DNA of 58,605 nt from a bacterium ADurb.Bin212 (lineage in GTDB: Bacteria > Patescibacteriota > UBA1384 > XYA2-FULL-43-10): NCBI GenBank assembly GCA_002070055.1, contig MWCM01000007.1, positions 1-58,605 of the forward strand, read 5' to 3'. Each line of letters begins with the position of its first letter. Positions within the stretch are counted from its first letter, which is position 1. Made by a program: the position numbers and the translations under genes. The notes under the pieces are model-generated. The model had not been told where the DNA came from. It was given only the letters and a program-made list of their open reading frames with translations, and did not search any database. Of the stretch, positions 1 through 6,918 are shown one piece after another.

Positions 1-1
1 C

Positions 2-403
2 GACCATGTTCAAGCATCGGTTGCCTGGCCGATTCAGGGTAATGTAAGCCTTGAATTCGGCGAAAGTTCCCCTTATCAGATTTTCCACACCGGTATAGAT
101 ATAGCCGGGCCAATAGGTGACCCGGTTATATCATTTATGGATGGCAAGGTGATCTATGCGGACGAACTATCGTGGGGTTTCGGCAAGCATGTCAAAATAG
201 ACAATGGACACAATATTACATCAATATATGCTCACCTGAGTACAATAGACCCGAATATTCATGTCGGAGATAAAATTCCTGCTGGAACTATCATCGGGAC
301 GAGGGGCACCACCGGCTGGTCAACGGGCCCACACCTGCACTTTCAAACCAATATTTATGGGATTCCAGTAAACCCGAGAATCTTCTTAACAGGCAACCCT
401 TAA
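2..403 (+). CDS. M23-family (LytM-like) peptidase, 5'-truncated by window edge
   Basis: The reading frame is open to the window edge, so only the C-terminal 133 residues are visible. They form a LytM/M23 zinc metallopeptidase domain: a HTGIDIAGP segment (H-x3-D zinc ligands) and a C-terminal HLHF motif preceded by GTTGWSTGPH. Family members cleave peptide cross-links in peptidoglycan and usually act outside the membrane. Any signal peptide or extra N-terminal domain lies upstream of the window. It sits inside the element that ends at tRNA-Glu, so I infer it is cargo, perhaps opening the wall for a conjugation or phage-like apparatus. The family call is firm; the role in the element is a guess. 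Confidence 0.88.
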   Translation, partial: DHVQASVAWPIQGNVSLEFGESSPYQIFHTGIDIAGPIGDPVISFMDGKVIYADELSWGFGKHVKIDNGHNITSIYAHLSTIDPNIHVGDKIPAGTIIGTRGTTGWSTGPHLHFQTNIYGIPVNPRIFLTGNP

Positions 404-453
404 ATATCCTATACAGCACTATATATTTGTACTAAAAAAAGTCGAACACTCTC

Positions 454-498
454 TTGACACTATCCCTATAGTGATACTATACTATCAATATAGGGATA
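454..498 (+). promoter_or_regulatory. Promoter with overlapping 38-bp palindromic operator
   Basis: TTGACA (454-459) and TATACT (478-483) are 18 bp apart. A near-perfect inverted repeat, arms 461-476 and 483-498 (15 of 16 positions complementary, 6-bp spacer), fills the space from just after the -35 box through the -10 box. A dimeric repressor bound here would block RNA polymerase. It drives the small protein and serine recombinase that follow, so it probably keeps the recombinase quiet. The repressor is not identified; the 113-aa product is one candidate. Confidence 0.75.
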
Positions 499-511
499 TA
501 TTGGAGGGTGG

Positions 512-853
512 ATGTCGTCATTGCAAATTGAATTATTTAAAGAACGGAATAGATCCTTGCCTGCTCAGGAAAAGGCTATTATTCCATTAGATCTACATCA
601 GGATACTATTGTTAGCTCCCGCCAACATCATTCACTTGAAAATGCGCTTGACACTATTTTCGTGGAGCCGAAAGAGGAAACCAGGCTCGCTCGAGCTAGA
701 AGAATTCTAGGAAACATTGCAACCGAGATGAATGACGATGAACTAATAAGCAGTTTAGCCCAATTTCAACATCTTCTTGAGTCCTGGTTTGATGACTACG
801 AAAAATTGATCTTTAAAGGTAAGACTTTAAATCAAATATTAAATGGGGGTTAA
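512..853 (+). CDS. Unknown 113-aa protein of the integrative element
   Basis: I do not recognise a family. The protein is soluble and charged, with a predicted helical C-terminal half (from about residue 55, LARARRILGNIATEM onward), no signal peptide and no cysteines. GGAGG at 504-508 lies close before the ATG. It is the first gene behind the palindromic operator, and its stop lies just before or overlaps the recombinase start, so the two are almost certainly co-transcribed and translationally coupled. By position it could be a repressor, a recombination directionality factor or a partner of the recombinase. None of these is shown by sequence. Confidence 0.7.
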   Translation: MSSLQIELFKERNRSLPAQEKAIIPLDLHQDTIVSSRQHHSLENALDTIFVEPKEETRLARARRILGNIATEMNDDELISSLAQFQHLLESWFDDYEKLIFKGKTLNQILNGG

Positions 854-854
854 T

Positions 855-2408
855 ATGGAAGGGGCAAATTTTTCATTAACAAAACCATCCGCAGGTGCTG
901 TGATCTATCTGAGGGTTTCGACAGAGGAGCAGTGCGATAACTATTCGCTTGATACACAGGAGGATATCTGTCGCAAAGAAGCAGAGAGAAAGAATCTTTC
1001 GGTTCTGAAAATCTTCCGCGAAGAAGGTAAGTCAGCAAAAACAATCAATGGCAGACCACAACTTGTAGAGATGCTGGAATTCTGTCGAAAAAACAAAAAA
1101 GAGGTCAAGGCTATTATTATCTACCGCCTTGATAGGATATCCCGACAAACGGCTGACTATCTTGCCATCCGCAAAAAACTTGCTGAATGTGATATTAAGA
1201 TGATCTCAGCCACTGAACCAACGGGAAATTCACCTACGGAAAAGTTTATCGAAACCATGCTGGCGGGTTTTGCCCAGATGGATAACGATGTCAGAAGCGA
1301 ACGTACAAAAAACGGTATGAAAGCAAGGCTTCTTGCAGGTTTAAATACGGGATATGTGCCGCTGGGATATATAAACAGAAACGGATATGCAGTTAAAGAC
1401 CCGGAGTCATTCGATAAAATGAAGGCCGCCTGGGAGCTTATGGCTGGTGGGACGAAAACCTTAAAAGAAATGGCAGAAATTCTGAACGAGCAGGGTTTAA
1501 GAGGTGGCGCTCCCGGCAGCAAAAAATTCATGCTTCGTCTTCAGACACTTAGCAGAATATTTCGCAACAAATTTTATATTGGTAAGGTTGTCTCAAAAAA
1601 ATATGGAATTGAGATTCAGGGGCAACACACCGCCATGATCAGCGAGGAGCTGTTTTACCGTGTTCAGGCTGTCATCGATGGTAGGAGCACGAAAGCATTT
1701 ATTCCAATCGCCAGATACAATCGTGACAATCCGGACTTCCCACTTAGAAGAATTGTGAAATGCGGTCATTGCGGCACATCCTTCACTGGTGCAGCCAGCA
1801 GAGGAAAAAGAGAGCGGTTTAAATACTATTTTTGCCGGAACCGTTGTGCCGGATCGAATGTTGCTGTAGAGACACTTCATAATGCCACCCGGACCAAGCT
1901 GAAGGAAATCTCTCTTGATGAGAAAACCATTACCCTGCTAAACGCATATATTCGCCGGACGTATTTTGATCGGGTTGCTACTCTGAGCAAGCGGCGGGAG
2001 CAGTCTGAAGCGGAACTTAAGAAGTTGTATGACTTTAGACAAGCCCTTATACAAAAAAACCTCGAGGGGACTTACTCCGACGAGATCTTTAAAGAACAAA
2101 ATGCAATTATTGAAGATAAGATAAAATCCATTAAGATCGCACAAGATGACGAGCTGCTAACAAAGTATAAGCTGGAAAATATATTTGAATTCATCCAAAG
2201 CAAGCTAAATAATCTCTCTGAAACTTACGAAAATGCCGAGCTTGGGCAGAAGAAAATGTTGTTGTGTTCGATATTCCCCCAAGGTTTGCAATTTGAGCGA
2301 AATGCTTATTCGAACACCCCAATTAGTAAGTTCTACAAAGCAATATTAGACTTGCAGAATGACTTTATCTCGTTTGGTAGCCCCAAGGGGAATCGAACCC
2401 CTGTTTAA
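855..2408 (+). CDS. Large serine recombinase (integrase) ending inside tRNA-Glu
   Basis: About 517 aa. The N-terminal resolvase domain starts with YLRVSTEEQ (catalytic Ser near residue 22) and has the IIYRLDRISR and SERTKNGMKARL segments. A recombinase domain follows, then a zinc ribbon (CGHCG ... CRNRC, about residues 300-335), a coiled-coil-rich region (about 370-480) and a short tail. Large serine recombinases integrate and excise circular DNA at att sites. Start: ATG 855 has GGGG upstream and is preferred; in-frame ATG 843 is possible. The last 11 codons (ending GNRTPV) are antisense to the 3' end of tRNA-Glu, so the reading frame probably crosses the attachment site. Integration at this tRNA is therefore inferred. 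Confidence 0.93.
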   Translation: MEGANFSLTKPSAGAVIYLRVSTEEQCDNYSLDTQEDICRKEAERKNLSVLKIFREEGKSAKTINGRPQLVEMLEFCRKNKKEVKAIIIYRLDRISRQTADYLAIRKKLAECDIKMISATEPTGNSPTEKFIETMLAGFAQMDNDVRSERTKNGMKARLLAGLNTGYVPLGYINRNGYAVKDPESFDKMKAAWELMAGGTKTLKEMAEILNEQGLRGGAPGSKKFMLRLQTLSRIFRNKFYIGKVVSKKYGIEIQGQHTAMISEELFYRVQAVIDGRSTKAFIPIARYNRDNPDFPLRRIVKCGHCGTSFTGAASRGKRERFKYYFCRNRCAGSNVAVETLHNATRTKLKEISLDEKTITLLNAYIRRTYFDRVATLSKRREQSEAELKKLYDFRQALIQKNLEGTYSDEIFKEQNAIIEDKIKSIKIAQDDELLTKYKLENIFEFIQSKLNNLSETYENAELGQKKMLLCSIFPQGLQFERNAYSNTPISKFYKAILDLQNDFISFGSPKGNRTPV

Positions 2409-2449
2409 AGATTGAAAATCTCTTGTCCTAACCACTAGACGATGGGGCC
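2375..2449 (-). tRNA. tRNA-Glu (anticodon TTC), probable integration site
   Basis: It folds as a 75-nt cloverleaf with a 7-bp acceptor stem (G1:U72 wobble), anticodon loop TTTTCAA (TTC), T-arm loop TTCGATT and encoded CCA. The 3' end points at the serine recombinase element to its left, and the recombinase stop codon lies 34 bp inside the tRNA. The tRNA remains intact, as expected if the element restored the 3' end on integration. Confidence 0.97.
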
Positions 2450-2499
2450 AAAACATATTTTAACTTTACGATAATACAGGATGTGTTTTACAAAATCAA

Positions 2500-2657
2500 T
2501 GGTACCCGCGGCAGGAATCTCACGCGCTTCCGGTGGTCGCTTCTAAAAACCCACGGTTTTTAGTATTTTCCTAGAACGGGAAAACAGCTGTTTTCCCGAC
2601 CCCTTTCGCGTTAGATTCTGTACCAGCTCCTTCCGCCAAAGGTTTGGCAGAACGAGC
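2500..2657 (-). repeat. tRNA-trailing repeat element A (behind tRNA-Arg-TCT)
   Basis: Immediately 3' of tRNA-Arg(TCT). Its distal end, 2500-2519, is a perfect 20-nt direct copy of the tRNA 3' end (2658-2677). Next to the tRNA is a hairpin, GTACCAGCTC (2620-2629) with GAGCTGGTAC (2654-2663), enclosing GCCAAA/TTTGGC; it includes the tRNA CCA. A partial inverted copy (GATTC and TACCA, 2614-2625) could also pair with the distal copy, as could CGCG 2523-2526 with 2607-2610. The core has two hairpins: 2543-2551 with 2555-2563, and 2577-2585 with 2590-2598. It shares this core with elements B and D. No ORF. Confidence 0.8.
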
Positions 2658-2733
<76 letters not shown>

Positions 2734-2840
2734 AAATATAACATCAAACACTGCAAATAATGGATTATATGCGGCTATTGTTTTAAACAAAATGCCTTAC
2801 AATAATTTTGATTTTTAACTTTTTATTTTTTAATTATCTA

Positions 2841-2917
2841 TGGTACGCCCTGAGGGATTCGAACCCCCGACCTACTGGTCCGAAGCCAGTCGCTCTAATC
2901 CACTGAGCTAAGGGCGC
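2841..2917 (-). tRNA. tRNA-Arg (anticodon TCG)
   Basis: 77-nt cloverleaf: acceptor GCGCCCT/AGGGCGT, anticodon stem ACTGG/CCAGT with loop CTTCGGA (TCG, reads CGN), T loop TTCGAAT, encoded CCA. Unlike its neighbours it has no trailing repeat; the AT-rich 107 bp between it and tRNA-Arg(TCT) hold nothing I recognise. Confidence 0.97.
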
Positions 2918-2921
2918 ATTA

Positions 2922-3076
2922 CTAAAACGGGAATTTCACGCGCTCATTTCATTCGCTTTTCAGAACCGACGGTTCTGAATAATCTCCTGCAGCGGGAAAC
3001 ACAGGTTTCCCGACCCCTTCCTCGGTTCAATTCGCCCCCCAGAAATAAACCGATAATGATTTTATCGGTTTATTTC
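2922..3076 (-). repeat. tRNA-trailing repeat element B (behind tRNA-His)
   Basis: Same layout as element A. The tRNA-proximal part is a perfect 20-bp inverted repeat (3037-3056 with 3062-3081, 5-nt loop) that swallows the tRNA-His 3' terminus. The core hairpins are TCAGAACC/GGTTCTGA (2960-2967 with 2971-2978) and CGGGAAAC/GTTTCCCG (2993-3000 with 3005-3012). The distal end carries a shorter, decayed copy of the tRNA 3' region (CGGGAATT, 2928-2935). An inverted AATTC (3029-3033) can pair with GAATT at 2931-2935. It abuts tRNA-Arg(TCG), which may have truncated it. Confidence 0.78.
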
Positions 3077-3152
3077 TGGGGCGGCTAACGGGAATTGAAC
3101 CCATGATTCCAGTGCCACAAACTAGCGTGATAACCACTTCACTATAGCCGCC
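3077..3152 (-). tRNA. tRNA-His (anticodon GTG)
   Basis: 76 nt including an encoded G-1 that pairs with C73, the identity feature of tRNA-His. Anticodon loop TTGTGGC (GTG), T loop TTCAATT, encoded CCA. The final five nucleotides lie in a 20-bp perfect inverted repeat that continues into element B, so the precursor 3' trailer could compete with acceptor-stem folding. Confidence 0.96.
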
Positions 3153-3234
3153 ATAACAAAAAACGCCCCATTGCTCATATACTGTAACAAAAAAGTCGTT
3201 ATTCCACAAGAAGTAGCAGTGTTAATGAGGTGGT

Positions 3235-3741
3235 TTACTGAACGATATAACTTCTTTCTGCGTGGTAGTTCTCTTTAACGTTGCCTGAAGCGTCAGTCAC
3301 ATTTAAATCAATCACAGCTCTAAGTTTGCCGACTTTTTCTATGAATGTCGAAGTAAAGGCGCAACTGTTTTCTCCATCGGTGCTTAACACGGCTCTACCA
3401 TCTTGTTGTTGATACAAACTTTCTTCATTGTTTTCGTTCAGGTAAAAACTCCATTTACACTCTGCCATGGTACCATAATCGTTCACATAGTTTTTTAGCT
3501 CTGCTTTCCACATCCTTGCTTGTCTTGGCTTAAAGGTTTCCTCTTCTGGGCTGGTAATTTCAAATGTAATAGGCTCCTTGTTAACAGTTTCAGTATTTTC
3601 GTTATCAGAGATTTCGTTCTCGGTTTTGGAGTCATCTGTAACAGAGGCAACATTGTCATCTTTATTAAAGAAAAATAGAAAATATCCGGCAATCAGTAAG
3701 ATTATAATTGCAACCACTATCAACCATTTACGTTTTTCCAT
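3235..3741 (-). CDS. Unknown membrane-anchored extracytoplasmic protein
   Basis: 168 aa. Residues 5-25 form one strongly hydrophobic helix after MEKRK, an N-terminal anchor or uncleaved signal with no lipobox. An acidic Asp/Glu/Asn/Thr linker (about 28-58) follows, then a roughly 110-residue domain with two cysteines (C99 and C127, possible disulphide) and beta-rich character resembling secreted Ig-like folds. GAGGAG precedes the ATG. It lies downstream of the ABC exporter pair in the same orientation, separated by about 200 bp, so it could be an associated surface protein. No family is recognised. Confidence 0.75.
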   Translation of the reverse strand: MEKRKWLIVVAIIILLIAGYFLFFFNKDDNVASVTDDSKTENEISDNENTETVNKEPITFEITSPEEETFKPRQARMWKAELKNYVNDYGTMAECKWSFYLNENNEESLYQQQDGRAVLSTDGENSCAFTSTFIEKVGKLRAVIDLNVTDASGNVKENYHAERSYIVQ

Positions 3742-3938
3742 TTCGACTCCTCTTAAAATATTGATTAATAATTTCTAATTAAATAGTAATATATATATTG
3801 CCCATATTTTTTTATTATCAACTTCGCCTATTATGGCCCTGTGTGGCTCGAAACAGACAAAACAAAAATGATCGGGTTAATAAATATATTACAGACAACA
3901 AAAAATATCAACAGCAACTTGTGTTTAAATGATCAGAG

Positions 3939-5150
3939 TTATTCGTGTCTAAGTGCTTCAATTGGATCTTTTTGGGCTGCCCTAAGCGCTGGCCATATTC
4001 CGAATAGAACGCCAATTACGGTGGATAATCCTAGTGCCAACAAAACGATAGAAGCGTTGATTTCTGGATTCAATGTAGAGTTATTTCTGATAGTGTAATT
4101 TGTAATAAAGGAAATTGTTAAACCGATAATACCGCCCAGCAACGTAATAATAATCGCCTCTACCAAAAATTGCGATAAGATTGCTCCTCGGCTGGCGCCA
4201 ATCGCCTTACGCAAACCGATTTCTCTTGTTCTCTCGGTAACAGTTATTAGCATAATATTCATAATTCCTATTCCCCCGACTATTAGTGATATGGCCGCAA
4301 TTGCTGTGACCATGGTGGTGGCTAGGTCTAAAAACTGGTCCATTAGGCCCAAGAGATCTTCTTGTGTGAGTACCGAAAAATCCTCTTCTCCGTTGTGGTT
4401 TTCAATAAGAGTATTTTTTATATCCTCTTTTACTTTGTTGATATCGGTCTCATCTTTAGCTTTTGCGATGATTCTAAAAATCTTTTCTTGATTTTTGTTG
4501 ATTATGGTTGCGTTATTAAACGATATTATTGCAAGATTTTCATAATCATTGCTCATGATGCTAGCTTCCGGCTGCTTGAGTAATCCGATCACAGTAAAAC
4601 TTTGCTCTCCGATGTTAACGGTTTTAGAAAGTGCATCTTGATCTCCGAATAGTGCTTGTTTGGTTTTAGCAGACAGAACTACGGTTTTATCAATTTTAGT
4701 ATCATCAATATTACTGCCAAACTCCAAGTCGACCAAATCGACACTGTCCAAAAAGCCTGATGTTGTGCCAATAACCATAGGCATAGCAACTTTATCGCCG
4801 TTCTTGAGTGGCAGTGAAACCATACCCATTGGCACGGCATCATCAATTGAATCTAAAGAGGCGATAGAGGCAACATCTTTACTTGTTAATATGTCTCCGG
4901 CAATAAACTGGGCTGGATTGACTTGCTGTTGGCTTTGGATATTGTTTGTATCAATCTTGCCACCAACTACTGCCAAAATATTGCTTCCCATGCCCTGAAT
5001 AATAGAGGAAACGTCGTTTTTTAGCCCCTGGCCAAGCGAAATTAAAACTATTACGGAGGTAACGCCAATTACTACACCTAAAATCGTTAAAAGACTGGTA
5101 ACTTTATTATGCCAAATGCTACTAAAGGCGCCTCTAATATTATTGATCAT
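3939..5150 (-). CDS. MacB/FtsX-type ABC transporter permease
   Basis: 403 aa. It has an N-terminal transmembrane helix (about residues 18-40, SLLTILGVVIGVTSVIVLIS), a large extracytoplasmic MacB_PCD domain (about 45-270), and three C-terminal helices carrying the FtsX core (GGIGIMNIMLITVTERTREIG and ALRAAQKDPIEALRHE). Start: ATG 5150 sits behind AGGAG and overlaps the ATPase stop by 11 bp; the longer in-frame ATG at 5177 lacks a ribosome binding site. Such pairs export peptides or move lipoproteins or antibiotics out of the membrane. No MacA adaptor gene is nearby, as expected for a cell without a classical outer membrane. Substrate unknown. Confidence 0.92.
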   Translation of the reverse strand: MINNIRGAFSSIWHNKVTSLLTILGVVIGVTSVIVLISLGQGLKNDVSSIIQGMGSNILAVVGGKIDTNNIQSQQQVNPAQFIAGDILTSKDVASIASLDSIDDAVPMGMVSLPLKNGDKVAMPMVIGTTSGFLDSVDLVDLEFGSNIDDTKIDKTVVLSAKTKQALFGDQDALSKTVNIGEQSFTVIGLLKQPEASIMSNDYENLAIISFNNATIINKNQEKIFRIIAKAKDETDINKVKEDIKNTLIENHNGEEDFSVLTQEDLLGLMDQFLDLATTMVTAIAAISLIVGGIGIMNIMLITVTERTREIGLRKAIGASRGAILSQFLVEAIIITLLGGIIGLTISFITNYTIRNNSTLNPEINASIVLLALGLSTVIGVLFGIWPALRAAQKDPIEALRHE

Positions 5151-5823
5151 TGTTATCTCCTGAGATTTTACCATCAAAAAGTCGTATTGTTCTCATACAC
5201 TGTCTTGCAATCTTTTCGTCGTGAGTGATAATTATTATAGTTTTGCCCTCTTTGTTAAGATCTTTTAAGATATCGATAATTTGTTGACCGCTTTTGCTGT
5301 CTAGGTTTCCGGTTGGTTCATCTGCTAAAATAATCTCTGGGTCATTAATTAATGCTCTAGCAATGGCTATTCTCTGCTTTTCGCCACCCGACATCTCGGT
5401 TGGTTTGTGATTTAAGCGATGACTTAAACCAACCTTCTTTAATAACTCCAGAGCTTTATTGTTTGCATTTTTTTGTTTTAAATATGCAGTTGGCAGTAAA
5501 ACATTAGCTAAAGAGCTTTGTTTTGGAAGCAAATTAAATGATTGAAAAATAAAACCAATAGTTTTTGCTCTTATGCCAGCCAGCTTTTTGTCGGGCATAT
5601 TTAGGGTAATTGTTTCGCCTTTAAGTTTGAATTCACCGCTTGTGGGTCGATCCAACAACCCGATTATATTCATTAATGTTGATTTACCAGATCCACTCGG
5701 CCCAATAATTGCGATCATTTCTCCTGACTTGATTTCGAGATTAATGTCGTGCAGGACGGGCACTTCAAGATTTTTAAGTTGATAGGTTTTTGCTAAGTTT
5801 TTTAGCTCAATAATGTTTTTCAT
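5140..5823 (-). CDS. MacB/LolD-type ABC transporter ATP-binding protein
   Basis: 227 aa, a single ABC ATPase domain: Walker A GPSGSGKST (about 41-49), Q-loop FQSFNLLP, signature MSGGEKQRIAIARAL, Walker B IILADEPTGNLD and H-loop THD. This is the LolD/MacB subfamily that energises FtsX-type permeases. Translation is coupled to the permease by an 11-bp overlap. The start codon is only 7 nt from a TATAAT box, implying a leaderless mRNA. Confidence 0.94.
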   Translation of the reverse strand: MKNIIELKNLAKTYQLKNLEVPVLHDINLEIKSGEMIAIIGPSGSGKSTLMNIIGLLDRPTSGEFKLKGETITLNMPDKKLAGIRAKTIGFIFQSFNLLPKQSSLANVLLPTAYLKQKNANNKALELLKKVGLSHRLNHKPTEMSGGEKQRIAIARALINDPEIILADEPTGNLDSKSGQQIIDILKDLNKEGKTIIIITHDEKIARQCMRTIRLFDGKISGDNNDQ

Positions 5824-5830
5824 AAACTAG

Positions 5831-5836
5831 ATTATA
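5831..5836 (-). promoter_or_regulatory. Extended -10 promoter of the MacB-like operon (leaderless)
   Basis: On the minus strand a TGTTATAAT extended -10 element lies 7 nt before the ATG of the ABC ATPase. There is no good -35 box and no Shine-Dalgarno sequence, so transcription probably starts at or next to the A of ATG. Confidence 0.65.
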
Positions 5837-5896
5837 ACACAGAAGTAGTATTGTTTATATAATTATAGTAATCGAAATATATATTAAGATATTATT

Positions 5897-6043
5897 GAGC
5901 GGGTAGGGGGAGTCGGTCACGGTAAAAAATCTGCTGATTTTTGCCTAGACCCCGGCTCGGCGCCAGTCGCGCTTTCGCTTTTCGACTTCCCCCCTACTAT
6001 ATATTCATAATAAAAACACCATTTTGATATGGTGTTTTTATTC
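5897..6043 (-). repeat. tRNA-trailing repeat element C (behind tRNA-Gly, divergent)
   Basis: Its distal end (5897-5915) is a 19-nt exact copy of the tRNA-Gly 3' end (6046-6064). An inverted copy (5983-5997, CGACTTCCCCCCTAC) can pair with either the tRNA itself or the distal copy GTAGGGGGAGTCG (5903-5915). The interior has a hairpin GGTAAAAAATC/GATTTTTGCC near 5921-5945 and a CGCGCTTTCGCTTTTC motif resembling A, B and D but on the other side. So it shares the architecture but not the full core. Confidence 0.7.
6012..6039. terminator. Bidirectional hairpin terminator behind tRNA-Gly
   Basis: Stem AAAAACACCAT (6012-6022) with ATGGTGTTTTT (6029-6039), 6-nt loop. The arms supply T-rich runs on both strands, so it can end transcription of tRNA-Gly on the minus strand. 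Confidence 0.75.
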
Positions 6044-6118
6044 TGGAGCGGGTAGGGGGAGTCGAACCCCCATCTCAAGTTTGGAAAACTCGCATAATAA
6101 CCGCTATACTATACCCGC
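6044..6118 (-). tRNA. tRNA-Gly (anticodon TCC)
   Basis: 75-nt cloverleaf: acceptor GCGGGTA/TACCCGC, anticodon loop TTTCCAA (TCC), T loop TTCGACT, encoded CCA. Its 3' end is duplicated at the distal end of element C. Confidence 0.97.
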
Positions 6119-6170
6119 AAATATTAATTCTCAGTTATCAATTTACAATTTTCAGATATAACATGGCCCG

Positions 6171-6196
6171 CCATCCGTAGCTTTAGCGAAGGATGG
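6171..6196. repeat. Short hairpin bordering element D
   Basis: CCATCC (6171-6176) pairs with GGATGG (6191-6196), with GCT/AGC able to pair in the loop. It overlaps the first bases of the distal tRNA copy of element D. It may be a terminator-like stem or a remnant of another insertion; it has no T-tract. Confidence 0.5.
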
Positions 6197-6362
6197 TCGG
6201 GGTGGTCGGACATAAGAACGCACTTCGCTTTTCAAAACCCACCCCACTTCGTCCCGATGTAATGGAACTACGAGGAGCACAGCGGTTTTGAATAATTTCC
6301 TCAAACGGGAAACTCCTGTTTCCCGACCCCTTCCCGCGGTTCTCGTCCTGCACTCCTTCCTT
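6194..6362 (-). repeat. tRNA-trailing repeat element D (behind tRNA-Pro-TGG)
   Basis: The distal end 6194-6211 is an exact 18-nt copy of the tRNA-Pro 3' end (6363-6380). Core hairpins match A and B: TCAAAACC (6232-6239) with GGTTTTGA (6284-6291), here with a 44-nt extended apical loop, and CGGGAAAC (6306-6313) with GTTTCCCG (6318-6325). A partial inverted copy near the tRNA (GTTCT 6339-6343, GTCC 6345-6348) pairs with AGAAC and GGAC next to the distal copy. No ORF of its own. Confidence 0.8.
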
Positions 6363-6439
6363 TGGTCGGGGTGGTCGGACTCGAACCGACGACCCCCGCG
6401 TCCCAAACGCGGTGCTCTAGCCAACTGAGCCACACCCCG
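6363..6439 (-). tRNA. tRNA-Pro (anticodon TGG)
   Basis: 77-nt cloverleaf: acceptor CGGGGTG/CACCCCG, anticodon stem CCGCG/CGCGG with loop TTTGGGA (TGG), T loop TTCGAGT, encoded CCA. Upstream on the minus strand TTGACT lies about 16 bp from a weak TAACTT, a plausible promoter. Confidence 0.97.
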
Positions 6440-6611
6440 ATAAAAAGGCAAAAGTTAAAAGTTTAAAGTAAAAAGTCAAGAACAATACGGCACTAAACCA
6501 AGCTGAAAACAAGGGCTAGTATAAAAATAATTTCATAATGCTTGCTCGCCTGTGCCATTCGAACAAGTATTATTCTACACAAAAAACATCACCAGGTCAA
6601 TTAGCATATTC

Positions 6612-6640
6612 TTGAAAAGACACATATATTTTGATACGAT
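6612..6640 (+). promoter_or_regulatory. tRNA-Lys promoter
   Basis: TTGAAA (6612-6617) and TACGAT (6635-6640) with exactly 17 bp between them, 17 bp before the tRNA 5' end. Confidence 0.65.
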
Positions 6641-6657
6641 GATTTTGTATTTTTTCA

Positions 6658-6732
6658 GGATCGTTAGCTCAATGGTAGAGCAGTGGCCTCTTAAGCCATT
6701 GGTTCTGGGTTCGAGTCCCAGGCGATCCACCA
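6658..6732 (+). tRNA. tRNA-Lys (anticodon CTT)
   Basis: 75-nt cloverleaf: acceptor GGATCGT closing with GCGATCC, anticodon loop CTCTTAA (CTT), T loop TTCGAGT, encoded CCA. It is followed by a hairpin rather than by a trailing repeat. Confidence 0.97.
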
Positions 6733-6784
6733 TTACCGCGTTTTTATATTCAGAATATTACAGAGTGGCTATAAAAAACGGTAA
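6733..6784 (+). terminator. Stem-loop directly behind tRNA-Lys
   Basis: TTACCGCGTTTTTATA (6733-6748) is nearly complementary to TATAAAAAACGGTAA (6770-6784), starting at the first base after CCA. It could define the precursor 3' end or act as a terminator. The remaining 134 bp before rny show no gene. Confidence 0.55.
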
Positions 6785-6918
6785 AATATCATTTATTTAA
6801 GCATCAAACCCTTATCTATAAAACAAAGTGTGCATATTTGCCACTATTAATTCTTGTGCGCTACAAGGCACCGAACTATTGAATTATACAGATAAGGGAA
6901 AACTAGAAAGGATTATCT

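Noticed and set aside
3027-3209. 60-aa ORF on the minus strand
   Set aside because: It reads through tRNA-His and part of element B.
3841-4098. 85-aa plus-strand ORF
   Set aside because: It is antisense to the end of the MacB-like permease and has no ribosome binding site or family signal.
6152-6451. 99-aa ORF on the minus strand (VAQLARAPRLGRGG...)
   Set aside because: It is a translation of tRNA-Pro(TGG) and repeat element D, not a gene.
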